Part shown: piece by piece, positions 54,139-64,000 of the stretch
Layout of the letters: every line of letters begins with the position of its first letter
Position numbering within the stretch: position 1 is the first letter of the stretch
Assembly: GCF_958979055.1 (NCBI RefSeq)
Contig: NC_084886.1
Span: forward strand, 13,793,654-13,857,653
Direction: 5' to 3'
DNA: 64,000 bases
Origin: Alnus glutinosa
Lineage: Eukaryota; Streptophyta; Magnoliopsida; Fagales; Betulaceae
Notes under the pieces: model-generated
What the model was told of the DNA's origin: nothing
The model's input: the letters and a program-made list of their open reading frames with translations, nothing else
Databases searched by the model: none
Made by a program: the position numbers and the translations under genes

Positions 54139-55008
54139 TGTTGGTACAGTTTCCAGTATGGTGACGTGTCGCCTTGTGATTCGCCTCTCAAGAGCCCTTC
54201 GACTTTCCCTGAGTTCCTCCGGATCTACAAAAGTAACAAATGACTAGTCTAGGGCACCAACTACACCCACTCCAACGACTAAGTCAGCACAAATTTTATG
54301 ACTTTAATGTAGAACTGGAAAACCTCAAAGCTTAGAGAAAAGAGTGTGTATGCATACCTGCTATGATCTCCTTATTTATAGACTTGCAGGGGTCTCTGAA
54401 ATATACCTGGAATTGGAGTCTTATCTATAGATCGTGCAAATTTTTATCTTATCTTTAGTAATTTTGGACTGAACAGGACCCTTCCTTTTTGAATGAACCA
54501 CATGTTGATAGGGATCCGCTATCCTTTAAACTTGGGATACGGATCTGTTCCCCAAATCTTGGGATTTGGTATCCTAACAGAACCTCCATAAATCTTGGTC
54601 ATAAAATTTTATCAGTTAACAACTGTTTACTCGCTGAAGATAAAGGGGGTATCCTTAAAGCGCTCACACTGGCCACGACCCCGAGGTAGGAACATCCGAG
54701 ACATGTTGACTCCATACAAACTAAGAGATCTCGGCATATTCCGCACTCCTCGAGGCCCTGAGTTCTGAGGTATGCCTTGGTCCGAAACGTTTCGAACGCC
54801 GAACTGTTTCATCCATAACAAGGATTGACTAACATCCGAGGCACACAAAAAAGTGTTGTGACCGAGGTGATATACCGAGATGATCTGGAATAGTTTGGAT
54901 GGACCCGACCTATCAGATCGGATCGGGTTGGTCCGTCTTGGATACAAACTCTAAAACCAGAGTTGAATAAAAGGCCAAGTGGCTTCGGAGCTAATTATTT
55001 TCCTAACA
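54139..55008 (-). mobile_element. Solo LTR, TSD AGTTT
   Basis: The 870-bp element runs from TGTTGGTACAG to TTTTCCTAACA and is flanked by AGTTT on both sides (54134-54138, 55009-55013). It contains CCAACGACTAAGTCAGCA and, read on the minus strand, a TATA-like CTATAAATAAGG (about 54371-54382), placing transcription on the minus strand. No internal coding region or partner LTR is present, so recombination to a solo LTR is the simplest explanation. Codon frames here are incidental. Confidence 0.82.
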
Positions 55009-55013
55009 AGTTT

Positions 55014-57124
55014 TATTAAAAAAGATTATGTAAAAATGACTTGCTTTAAAAACATATATCAATCAGTAAATTAAATTAAAAAAATTATTTATACCCAATT
55101 TAAAATATAATGTTTTGATGCAGAATATTGAATCCCTTGCCAATGAGGACTAAAAAGTAAAAAGGGTGGGATAACAAAGGAAAACGCGTAGACGACATAG
55201 GATGGACGAAGGAGAAATTGGAGAGATGGGGAATAGCGGCGAAAACGCGGCAAATGAATGAAAAAATTAAAAAAATATATAAAAAAAAGAAAAAAAAAAA
55301 AGACGTTGCATCAAAGGGGGTGCTGAGCTGGACCACTAGGACATAGACCGAAATGAAAAAACTGCCAAGAATAATTGCCTAAACCACGACTTTACTCAAC
55401 ACATTCAAAGCCTTGATGTCCGCCTCAGATACTGCGCTTTGCTGCCACGTGGCCTCCTGATTCTCAACTCCCGCTCACTTTCCTTCCTGCTTCCTTCTTA
55501 AGTTATATATCTGAATATCTATAAAAAATAAAAATAAAAAAGTTTTATCAGAATGGATAGCATGACAAGAGGGTTGAAGGCCACGTGACCGTCCACTGAA
55601 GTACTACCACGTGTTTTGACGATCTAAACTGATTTTTTGAGTAAATTAATAATAATAATAATTAAACATTCCCTTCACGCAAACGTGTGAACTTTCTTAA
55701 ACTGAACATAATTTCTCTTTGTTTTTACAGTGAAAAACGTGAAAGCAATAATTGCAAACCAACGACTTGTAGTATTGGTCCTATTAATAAAAACTTGATT
55801 TTAAAGATAATCATCGGCTCGTTTAACATCAGTTTTTAAGGAATTTTTGTTTTTTTAACAAAATAAATAAATAAATAAATAAAAACATTAACAAACAACT
55901 AAAAATTCAAAATACTCACAAAACATTTGAAATTAATTTCACCATTATATCACATCACAATCAAAATGAAAAAAAATACTCACTAAAAAGTTTTGTCAAA
56001 CCCTTTATCATTTAATATAAAAAATTTAAGAAGTTTTAATTCAAATAAAATCAGAGTATGCTAGGAAAATTAATAAATTTATAGATGCTTTTTATTTTTA
56101 CAATAACAAATCTTGGGATTTTCCAAAATAGATTACATGACCAACTAGAAAAAATGGAGAAGTAATTTTGTGATACAATTGACAAAGATTATTACAAGAA
56201 ATGTGCAAAAAAATAAAAAAAATAAAAATCATTGTTATCTTAATTTGCAATACCAACAAAAAGAAACGTAAACTATATTATTTAGAAACAATGGGGATTA
56301 AAATCGTTTAAAAAGCGGTTTTAAATCCTTCAAAAGTAAGATTATCGAATTTGCTTAATATTCGAGTAGCTCAATAGAAATGAATTTTAGAATTTATTTG
56401 TTCAGAATATGTGAGTTCAACACTTTAAACCATCCGGACAAATAAATTCTACAACCTCTTTCTCTTAAGCCGACCAAATTTATCAAAATTCGAACAACTT
56501 AATTGCCGGAAATCATCATCCTTTAAGAAAGCTTGGTGTCATTTTTCCTTTCACTTTCTTTTTCCTTTATTTGTTTCTTTCCTTGATCCCTATTAAGGAA
56601 TGGAATAAGGGAGGCGGTGACCTCGCCAGAATCACTGCTACATGTGGACCTGTGGTTCGTGGAAATTGAAGGTGGGGTAGGCGGGTAGGGTCAAGACAAA
56701 AGGACTATTGAGTAAATTAGGAGACAACATTATTGTCAACAGCGTTGACTTTAGTTTTAATTTTTTTTAATTTTTTTTTCAATTTTTGTTTTTAAACTTT
56801 TCATCGTATGCCTGTTCATTAGATGCATACATCATACATGATTAAAAAATAAATAAAAATGTGAAGAAAAACATTCACAAATCACTCTCACTCAGGATGG
56901 AAAACAAATAAGGCAAAGGATGTGAATTTACTTCATGGGTGCCTATAATTAGCTTTAAATCACACTTGTATCTATTTCTCTTCCACTTGCGTTTTGGCTC
57001 TAAAGGTTAATTCATTATTTGAATTGGACATAAATAGAAGGATTTTCTTAAGCACAAAATATATAACATAGCTTCCAACCTTCTTAAAATTTTTGGTTGA
57101 ATTTGATTAAATTTTAAAGAAAAA
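55014..57124. other. Intergenic region, no gene seen
   Basis: Three ACGT-core motifs resembling G-boxes occur close together: GCCACGTGGCC (55444), GGCCACGTGACC (55580) and ACCACGTGTT (55606). They could be part of a promoter, but no associated coding sequence was recognised on either strand. The rest is AT-rich with degenerate repeat traces near 55820-56030. Confidence 0.4.
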
Positions 57125-57762
57125 GTATACATAACCCCCATAAACTACCATTTATTGTCAATGTCCCCCTCAAACTACTAATTGTGTCAATCTCCCCCTC
57201 TAAATTACGGAAAAATGTCGATGTCCCTCGTAATAACAAAAATACCCTTTCATAACATCATTAAAATAAAAAAAACTAATAATTATTTTTAAAAAATCTA
57301 AAATAAAAAAAAAAGTTTTAAAAAAGCTAAAAACAAATAAATAAATAAAAACGGGTTTTTAATTTTTTTAATTTGTTTTCGTTATTTTTTATTTTTAATT
57401 TTCAGTTATTTGTTCGGTTTTTTTTTTTTAAATTTTAAATTTTTCGTTCCTTTTTCGCTTTTTCTTTATTTTTTTTTAAAATTTGTTTTATTTTTTATTT
57501 TATTTTTTTAAGTTCTAGTTTTTTTTTTTTTTCTCGAATTCCCAAATTTTAAATTTCACAAGCTCCTCATTATAAGTTTTAGGAGAAAATAGGCTTAACC
57601 CCATTTGATTTGCAGTTAGTCTTGATTATCATTTGTGACACTTGACCCTCTCAATTTTTACTCTTTATTATTATTATTATTATTTTTTAATTTTATTAAA
57701 TTTTATTTTTTTGCTGTTGGCAACCTTTGTTAGTGAAAGATACCACATGTGACCCACACGTG

Positions 57763-57835
<73 letters not shown>

Positions 57836-58760
57836 AAATGAGGGTGATCAGACCACCCTTTTGGGCTAAGGGCATGGTTCGACCACTCCTAGAAAAGGAC
57901 TTTGGTGGTGGTTGAATCACCCTTACCAACCTAGTGAGTTGAGGGGCTGGTTTTATCACCCAAAAAAGGAATTTAGGAGAGGTTAAACCACACATTCAAG
58001 TTGAGGGGATGGTTCGACTACCCAAAAAAATTATTTTGGGTGACCGAACCTGCCACCCCTCTACATTTTTTTTTTTTGAAAAAATATTATTATTTTTTTG
58101 TTGAAGGGTAATTTAAATATTTTAAATAAAAAATCTATACTTGTAAGTAAATTGTGCAAGTTTAGGCAGTTATTATTAGTTATTATTATTATTATTTGTA
58201 AATACACAAGAAGAAACCAAACTAAGAACAACAAGAGCCACCCCACTTTTTTTTCAATTTTTTTTTATATTTTTTTCAATTTATTTTAAATTGTATTATT
58301 TTTTTATATTTTTTCAACCTCTATTAATATTTAGACGAAAAATGTAACAGAGGTAACAAATGGGGTTTTACCCCTAACTCAAGTGTCATTTATGAAACAA
58401 ATGAAAACTCAGATACTAAATTTAAAAAGCTTAAAACTCAGATACCAATAAGGTATTTAACCCTAAAATAAAAACAAAAAATACAATTTTTTTTTAAAAA
58501 AAAAAATCTATTTTTTAAAATAAAAACATAAAAACCTAGGGTGGTCAAATTTAAAATTTTAAAGAAAATTATTATTATTATTTTCGGATTTTATAGGAGT
58601 ATTTTTGTCTTATTGAAAATTTTGTAAGGCCATTTTTGTCTTTTTACTGATCTTGGGGGACATTGACAATTTTTTGGTAGTTTGAGAGGAGAGACCATCT
58701 CAATTAAAAGTTTGAGGGATATTATCAATTGAATGGTAGTTTGAAGGGTACGTAAAAAGA
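57125..58760. mobile_element. Degenerate composite fold-back element
   Basis: The outer sequences are inverted: CATAAACTACCATT, then CCCCCTCAAACTACTAATTG, on the left, and AATGGTAGTTTGAAGGG on the right. Within it are a TA microsatellite (57767-57832), a row of GGTTCGACCAC/GTGGTTGAATCACCC units like a decayed MULE-type core (57840-58060), and a fragment matching the right arm of the element at 34640-35897 (58340-58460). A piece of the same outer repeat occurs at 16735-16810 inside the CACTA element. No target duplication was fixed. Confidence 0.55.
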
Positions 58761-60301
58761 AAAGAAAAGAAAAAAAAGAGTGCGGTGGACCCAAGCCTGA
58801 TAACTTTGTTTATTTCACATCAGTCCCTGTATAAGTCTCAATGTCTCACCTATCCCACTGCATTATTTTTAACTTAAAAGTAAATAAACATTGGGGTCGC
58901 TTTTAATCAAAGCTGTAGGTCCTTAATTAATTAATGCTTTATTATAAATCTTCAAGTTTGATTCTTTCGTGAGCACGAGTCACGACTCCAGAAACCCTTA
59001 TGAAAAGGATAAGATTTGGAAGAGTTAGCCCCACTACTTGAGGCAACTTGGGTATGTTGGGGTTCCCTAAGAGCTAGGGCATCATATAAAGGACCACGTT
59101 CAACAATCCATCTGGATATACATAAATTAAAAAAAAAAAAAAATCTTATTTCATTGAAGTCCCATATTCTTACTCAAAGTGCGGATCGAGGATTTTCTCC
59201 ATTTTAAATAAAATGAATAACATTTATTTTATGGTGAAGATTTAAAGTTAGTGACTTTAACTATGTGTACATAATGTCAATATTAACACGTCTTTTAAAA
59301 CATTTAATAATGTAGCATTATATACACTGTTAAATTCACAAACTTTAAATCCTGACTATAAAATAAATACTATCAATTTAAAATGAAAATTAAGAGGATC
59401 TTGTCGGAGTTTAAGAGACTATAACGTGGCATTCAATTCAGTAAGAACAAGGATCCTCTCAATTTTTAATGTAATTGATAAGATTTTAAGTAGATGCATC
59501 TAATGGTATACATAATCTTACATAAGTGTTAAATTGAAAAAAAAAATTAAAAGATAAATATCCTAAATTAAAACTTTTTAAAGTTTTGATAACTTATTTC
59601 AAAAGGGATGAAAAATCAAGAATTATAAGTGGAGTTCTTCATTTTTTAAAAGATGTCCTAGTGCTACCCAGGGACGGAGCTACCAATGGCTTTTGGGAGC
59701 CCAAAGTTTTCCCCAAAAAAAATAAAAAAATTTAAAATTTTACCCTTAACTTTTTTTTTTTCTTTTTTTAATTTTGCCCATTAAATTTCAAATATCGGCT
59801 CCGCCCCTTCTGCTAACATTTCATGCAGCAAAGCGTCAGGGCCATTAATTGAATGGCAAAGACATCTTGGCATGTTGCTTTTGGAGAATAAGTTCATGTT
59901 TATATAAAGAGAAGAACAAAGATAGAGAAAGTAGGACCTCTATTTTCGTGCTAAGAGTCAAGGGCTCAGTTGGGTCCAATATGCCCCACGGAAGGAAACG
60001 TTCACGACATCAAACATTAAAGGTAGACCAAAAAAAAAAGAAAAAGACCAACGACATTATAAACATTAATATGTATGGATGTTAAGGAACCATGGCATCA
60101 GGAACCGATCATGAAAGAAATTAATGAGCGGAGGAGAGAAGATTTGCATGTGCTTATATTGTTAGTGTTATCATGCAGTACCATGCATATGCTGGTTGGT
60201 CGACATCATTAATGACAGCCAAACAAGCTTTACCAAAAGAACAAAAACTTTGGATCCGTGGCTGTAGCTAGCTTGCTTGCTTTTTTTAGGGTATGTTTTG
60301 G

Positions 60302-60338
<37 letters not shown>

Positions 60339-61468
60339 GTTTTTCTTTTTCCCACTCTTTCTCTTGACCTACTTTGATCTTACGAAGATCAATATTAGAG
60401 CTTACAATATTTTTGCAAATAAGTCGTATTTAGAAATTTTCCTTCCAAAATAAGTTCATCACCCTAGAAAAAAATCATCTTTTAACAAATCTATCCTTTT
60501 TTTTTAAAAAAAAAAAAAAAAGTTTCTTTATTAATCATGCCGAAAAATATTAAAAACTCAAAAGGTTCAAAAGGATTGAAAAGTAAAATAAATCATTGAC
60601 CAAACTTCATTAAAAGCAAAAAAATAAAATAAAATGCTGAATTGCACTTGACCATGCTGCAATATTTGCTCAGAATATTTCGGTTGGGGACATATGATAT
60701 GAAAGAGTCAAGGGTTTCCATTTTCTTTAGTTGGTGAACCCCAAGACTTCCCTGGGTACGTTGTTGACAAATTGGCCCAAGCACCCACTCTAAGATGGCC
60801 TTTCCATATCTAGTTTTGGAATGTTGGGCCCATGACAAGCTGGCAATCAAAAATTACAATGGGACGTTGAAAGCCCTTGCTTCAAGAACCAAAGGATACG
60901 TTGTCGGTGTCTGACTTTTGTCGGTAACCAAAAATAAAAAATAAAAAATAAAAAAATCGTCTTCAAAATTGGTAATAGATCTAATGGAATGATGTCACAT
61001 CACTTAAAAACCAATTTTTTTTTTAGAATTGTAGAGTCTATGTTGCATGTAAACTAAACTAAAAACAACACGCAGACATGATATGGGTAATGGATTACAA
61101 GGGGGGTAATTAAGCAAAATATGCATGTATTTAGTAACTTGAAACCACATTTCTACGTACTTTAGCAGCACATCTTTGTTTGTTTTAGTCGTTGATCAGT
61201 AGCTGAAGTAGCTTACACATTGCCCGCAAAAACCAAAATAATAATAATGAAGAATAGCCTATAGATGCTGGTAGTCTATGGGCTTAACAACTAAATCGTT
61301 GTAGAAAACGGGGGAAAAAAAATAGTAAGGTAAAAATATCATTTAATAGTACAAAATAAAATCGATTTCTGCATTTAACTACTTGGGGGGACATGCTTGT
61401 AAACCCTTTGGAGCAGCAGCAGCAGCAGAAGCAGAGAGACTTGATGAGAAACAGTGAGCAAGTCCGTC
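58761..61468. other. Intergenic region, 3' of methyltransferase gene
   Basis: No convincing gene. A hAT-like MITE lies at 59669-59810 and a TA repeat at about 60309-60335. A minus frame at 60593-60850 (85 codons) has ordinary amino-acid composition but no family resemblance that I recognise. Confidence 0.4.
59669..59810. mobile_element. hAT-like MITE
   Basis: The ends CAGGGACGGAGCTA and GGCTCCGCCCCTTC form inverted repeats around 142 bp that include a T/A-rich middle. Flanks GTGCTACC and TGCTAACA share TGCTA and may be a diverged 8-bp hAT target duplication. The CAGGG(A/G)CGGAGC terminus is a familiar plant MITE end. Confidence 0.6.
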
Positions 61469-62662
61469 CTATTCTGAATCCCTGAGGCTTCCACTTGTGA
61501 TCCACAATTTCTTCTGAATGATAAGCACAATGTCATCTCCATCCTGGTCTGAATCTGAACTGGAATCAGCTGTTGCCACTGCTTCCCAGTGCAATGCGGC
61601 TAAATACTTCTTTATGAAATCTATCACTGGTTGTTTGTCACGGATAATTATGAAACCGGTAGGTCTAAGTATGCGATCCATCTCAATCAGCAAGTCTTCA
61701 GGACTGCAATCTTTCTTCTCAATGTCAGAAAAGACGGTCCAAGCATGGAGTAGATCAAAAGTTCGGGGATATTGTGAAAAGGCTTGACACCTGTTGAAAC
61801 AGATTTTAAGTCATCAAAATCAAACCACCTCCAAACTTCAATTGACACAAAACTTTTCCAATAATCTATCGACCATGCCATGCCCATGACTTCTATGGAG
61901 TAAAAGTTGATGGAAAATGAGAAACATCATCTCCACCGAGCATGTTAGAAACATATGTCAATAGAGCTGGTAAACTTAAAGTCAATTACCAACAGCTGCT
62001 TGCTGTTAGCTGGGTGTAATTATTTCTCTACTCCTTAAATGGATCTATTTTATTCCCCCAGATCTAGCAAGGTCATAAATTGGAATCAAAACCCTGCCTA
62101 GGAAAACCAAGTTGTCTACTATAATTATCATAAAGGTAAGATCCACTATAAACCAAAACAAAGTATTAATTAATATACAATTAATCTTCAGGTTATAATT
62201 GGAAACCAATATGCATACCAGTCGTGAACGGTGCCTATAAGACCTCTATCATAAATCAGCTTAAGTGTGTTGGGTCCATCTTCAGGGACAACATTCATCA
62301 CCCAAACATCCTTGTCCTTCAGAGCAGCTGCAAAGGAACCCATATTTGTCTTCATGTCCATCACGTTCCTCGGTGTGTTCGATGAAATCTTTGGACTCAA
62401 AAGATTCCAATAACTCTCAACCCTCCGTTGCCAAACTTCCTACACCACATACCAGCAAATGTGTAAGCCCACCTCTTATTTTTATTTTTTTATTTTCAGC
62501 ACTGAATAACTAACAATTAAAAAGTAGACAGGTACTGCCTATAAATTACCGTGTCCTTTTCAAACATTTCATTCGAATAGCCAAAATCAGCAAGTCGAGG
62601 AGGAGGAGCAGTCAACCTAGTTGGCCAAGGAGCCAATCCACTCCCCTTAACTCTATGGTCAT
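61469..62662 (-). CDS. PMT-type methyltransferase, C-terminal exons (partial)
   Basis: Three minus-strand exons, 62550-62662, 62219-62439 and 61469-61790 (stop TAG at 61469-61471), join in frame to the last 217 residues. They include GSGLAPWPTRLTAPPPRLAD, then VWQRRVESYWNLLSPKI, RNVMDMKTNMGSFAAALKDK, VVPEDGPNTLKLIYDRGLIG, HDWCQAFSQYPRTFDLLHAW, ILRPTGFIIIRDKQPVIDFI and the end GSLRDSE. This is the C-terminal half of the plant Methyltransf_29 (DUF248) family, type II Golgi membrane proteins held to methylate cell-wall pectin. The subgroup resembles Arabidopsis PMT3/PMT8. All sites seen are intact. The upstream exons, with membrane anchor and first methyltransferase half, are beyond 64000; the next intron exceeds 1.3 kb. 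Confidence 0.93.
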
Positions 62663-64000
62663 CTGATAAAAACAAGCAAAATTTTATTAGCAAAGAGCAA
62701 TCACCAATAAGGAGTATCTGAAAGTTCTCTCAATCCAACATTCAAAGCTTTTTATTTGGTAGGTATTCAGCAGCTTGAAGTATGGGCAACACACCTTATT
62801 TAACAAACACAGAAAACACATTGACTACTAAGCATTATGATGATTGTGATGATATCACAGCTGATTAACAAAAAGAAAGAGAAGAGACATTGCTAAACGC
62901 ATAAGAGCACCCATAAAAAGTTTGTACAAATAAAATTTCAGCTCAATAGTAGATCATTCAATTCTGTTAATGGAACCATTATTTCTCTCTCCAATTTTCC
63001 ACATTAAGGCAAAGAGGGGTTCCATTCCAAATCAAACTGTTTCTATGACTGTCCTAGCATTCCTTGCCAACAAAAGTACACATAAATCACTTTTGAGGCA
63101 TCACCCATTTAACCCCAAATACCATAAGGAGGAAAGACCAAAGGTCTTTGGCAACTTTGCTATAAAATAGCAAGTGATCAATAGACTTGCAACTACATTT
63201 ACACATAAAACACCAGTTCAGTATAATGATGTTCTGCTCAATCAAGTTGTGTATGGTTAAAGTTCTTCCGAATGCCATTGTCCAAACAAAAAAAATAAAA
63301 TTAAAATAAAAAATTTAAAAGAAAAGAAAAGGAAACTTTTCAAGGAACTTTACTACCCCAGATACTCCTCTAAGGGAATTGCATGTCATTAAAGCCTCTT
63401 AATACCTCATAATAAGAATGAATATTGAATTGACCACCCTGCTTTCCCATAGTTTACACCCCAGAAGTATTAATACATTGCATTTTATACTTGTCTTAGT
63501 GATTCAAAAAAGCCAAAAAAGAAAAAAAAAATTAACAGAAAAAAAAAATCTGTACTTGTATTAACCTCAGATTCAAAGAACCTACATAAACAATACATAA
63601 TTTACAGCTAGAAGTATAATACATTGTTCGATGCCAGATGGCCTTTAGATTTCATCTCCTCCCTTATGTTTTTTTCTGTTGGAATAATTAACCTTGGTGA
63701 TTTGAAGCTGTTTAAATAAGCTAATTTAACATACAAACTTCTGTTTTCCATGGGAGTCTATGCTTATGTTCCTAGTTGAGTATGTGAGCAGTTATACACA
63801 CTGTTCTTTCCTAGAAAAATATTTACAATAGAAAATATCTTCAGGGAGGAAGGGGGGCGGGGGGGTGTTGAGGTGGTGGTGGTGGCAATGGCAACATTGA
63901 CGAGTGGGGGAAGGAGAGAGGTGGAGGTGGCAGCAGAGTGAGAGGGGAGGGAGGTGATGTTGGACGTGGTAGTCACAATGCGGGGGTAGGAAACGGTGGT
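62663..64000 (-). other. Intron of the methyltransferase gene up to window edge
   Basis: No further exon of the family was found up to 64000. The stretch carries a LINE fragment (63087-63278) and ends in G-rich low-complexity sequence (63840-64000, GGTGGTGGTGG and GGGAGG runs) that gives spurious Thr/Ser/Pro-rich frames. Confidence 0.55.
63087..63278 (-). pseudogene. LINE zinc-binding (zf-RVT) fragment
   Basis: Minus-strand translation contains AFGRTLTIHNLIEQNIIILN, then WCFMCKCSCKSIDHLLFYSK and VAKDLWSFLLMVFGVKWVMP. The CxxC...HLL...C-like spacing is the reverse-transcriptase zinc-binding region at the end of plant LINE ORF2 (the usual final Cys is replaced by Tyr here). Only this part is present. 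It lies in the methyltransferase intron in the same orientation as the gene. Confidence 0.8.

Noticed and set aside
63840..64000. Thr/Ser/Pro-rich minus frame at the right edge
   Set aside because: Produced by G-rich low-complexity sequence in an intron.

Overview
The window is nuclear DNA of a flowering plant, most likely a woody rosid eudicot. Genes are split by GT-AG introns, families are typical of plants (NDR kinase, receptor-like protein, PPR, FAR1-related, plant-type methyltransferase), and most of the remaining sequence is transposable elements. I could not fix the species from sequence alone.

Four minus-strand genes form the backbone: a broken PPR gene (29.5-30.6 kb), an intact SF3B5 splicing-factor gene (31.9-37.3 kb, 4 coding exons, 87 aa), an intact NDR-type AGC kinase gene (40.5-49.9 kb, 13 coding exons, 547 aa) and the last three exons of a PMT-type methyltransferase gene (61.5-62.7 kb, continuing off the right edge). 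The same order and orientation is, from memory, that of Arabidopsis At3g23330-At3g23325-At3g23310-At3g23300, so this looks like an old collinear block enlarged by transposons. On the plus strand at 23.0-25.7 kb is an intact, intronless LRR receptor-like protein gene of the Cf-9/RLP kind; its upstream region has been tandemly repeated.

The left edge (1-7238) is a second, direct copy of 39890-47830: the 3' two thirds of the NDR gene plus flank. It is a pseudogene: exon 8 and most of exon 7 are deleted, exon 4 carries a deletion with filler, and the DFG motif is lost in a frameshifted stretch that ends in a stop. At its breakpoint begins a decayed FAR1-related (FRS5-like) gene.

Transposable elements can be delimited by their own ends and target-site duplications (TSDs). 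They include a 3.0-kb CACTA element (TSD AGG) with an apparently captured promoter and small ORF and a 24-bp minisatellite; two minus-strand non-LTR insertions of 1.1 and 1.05 kb (TSDs 14 and 15 bp); two solo-LTR-like elements (TSDs AAAAT and AGTTT); an LTR plus primer-binding-site remnant in an NDR intron; and six copies of a MULE-type fold-back family with 9-bp TSDs, most carrying GC-rich GGTGGC/GCCACC palindromes. Two of these six are nested in a Tourist-like element just upstream of SF3B5. Three LINE fragments and several MITEs complete the picture.

I found no new multi-gene system. The points most worth a second look are the fold-back MULE family, the gene-capturing CACTA element with its paralogous empty site, the retro-insertion whose 5' junction forms an inverted repeat with the target flank, and the stop-free 105-nt intron that splits the kinase HRD motif.
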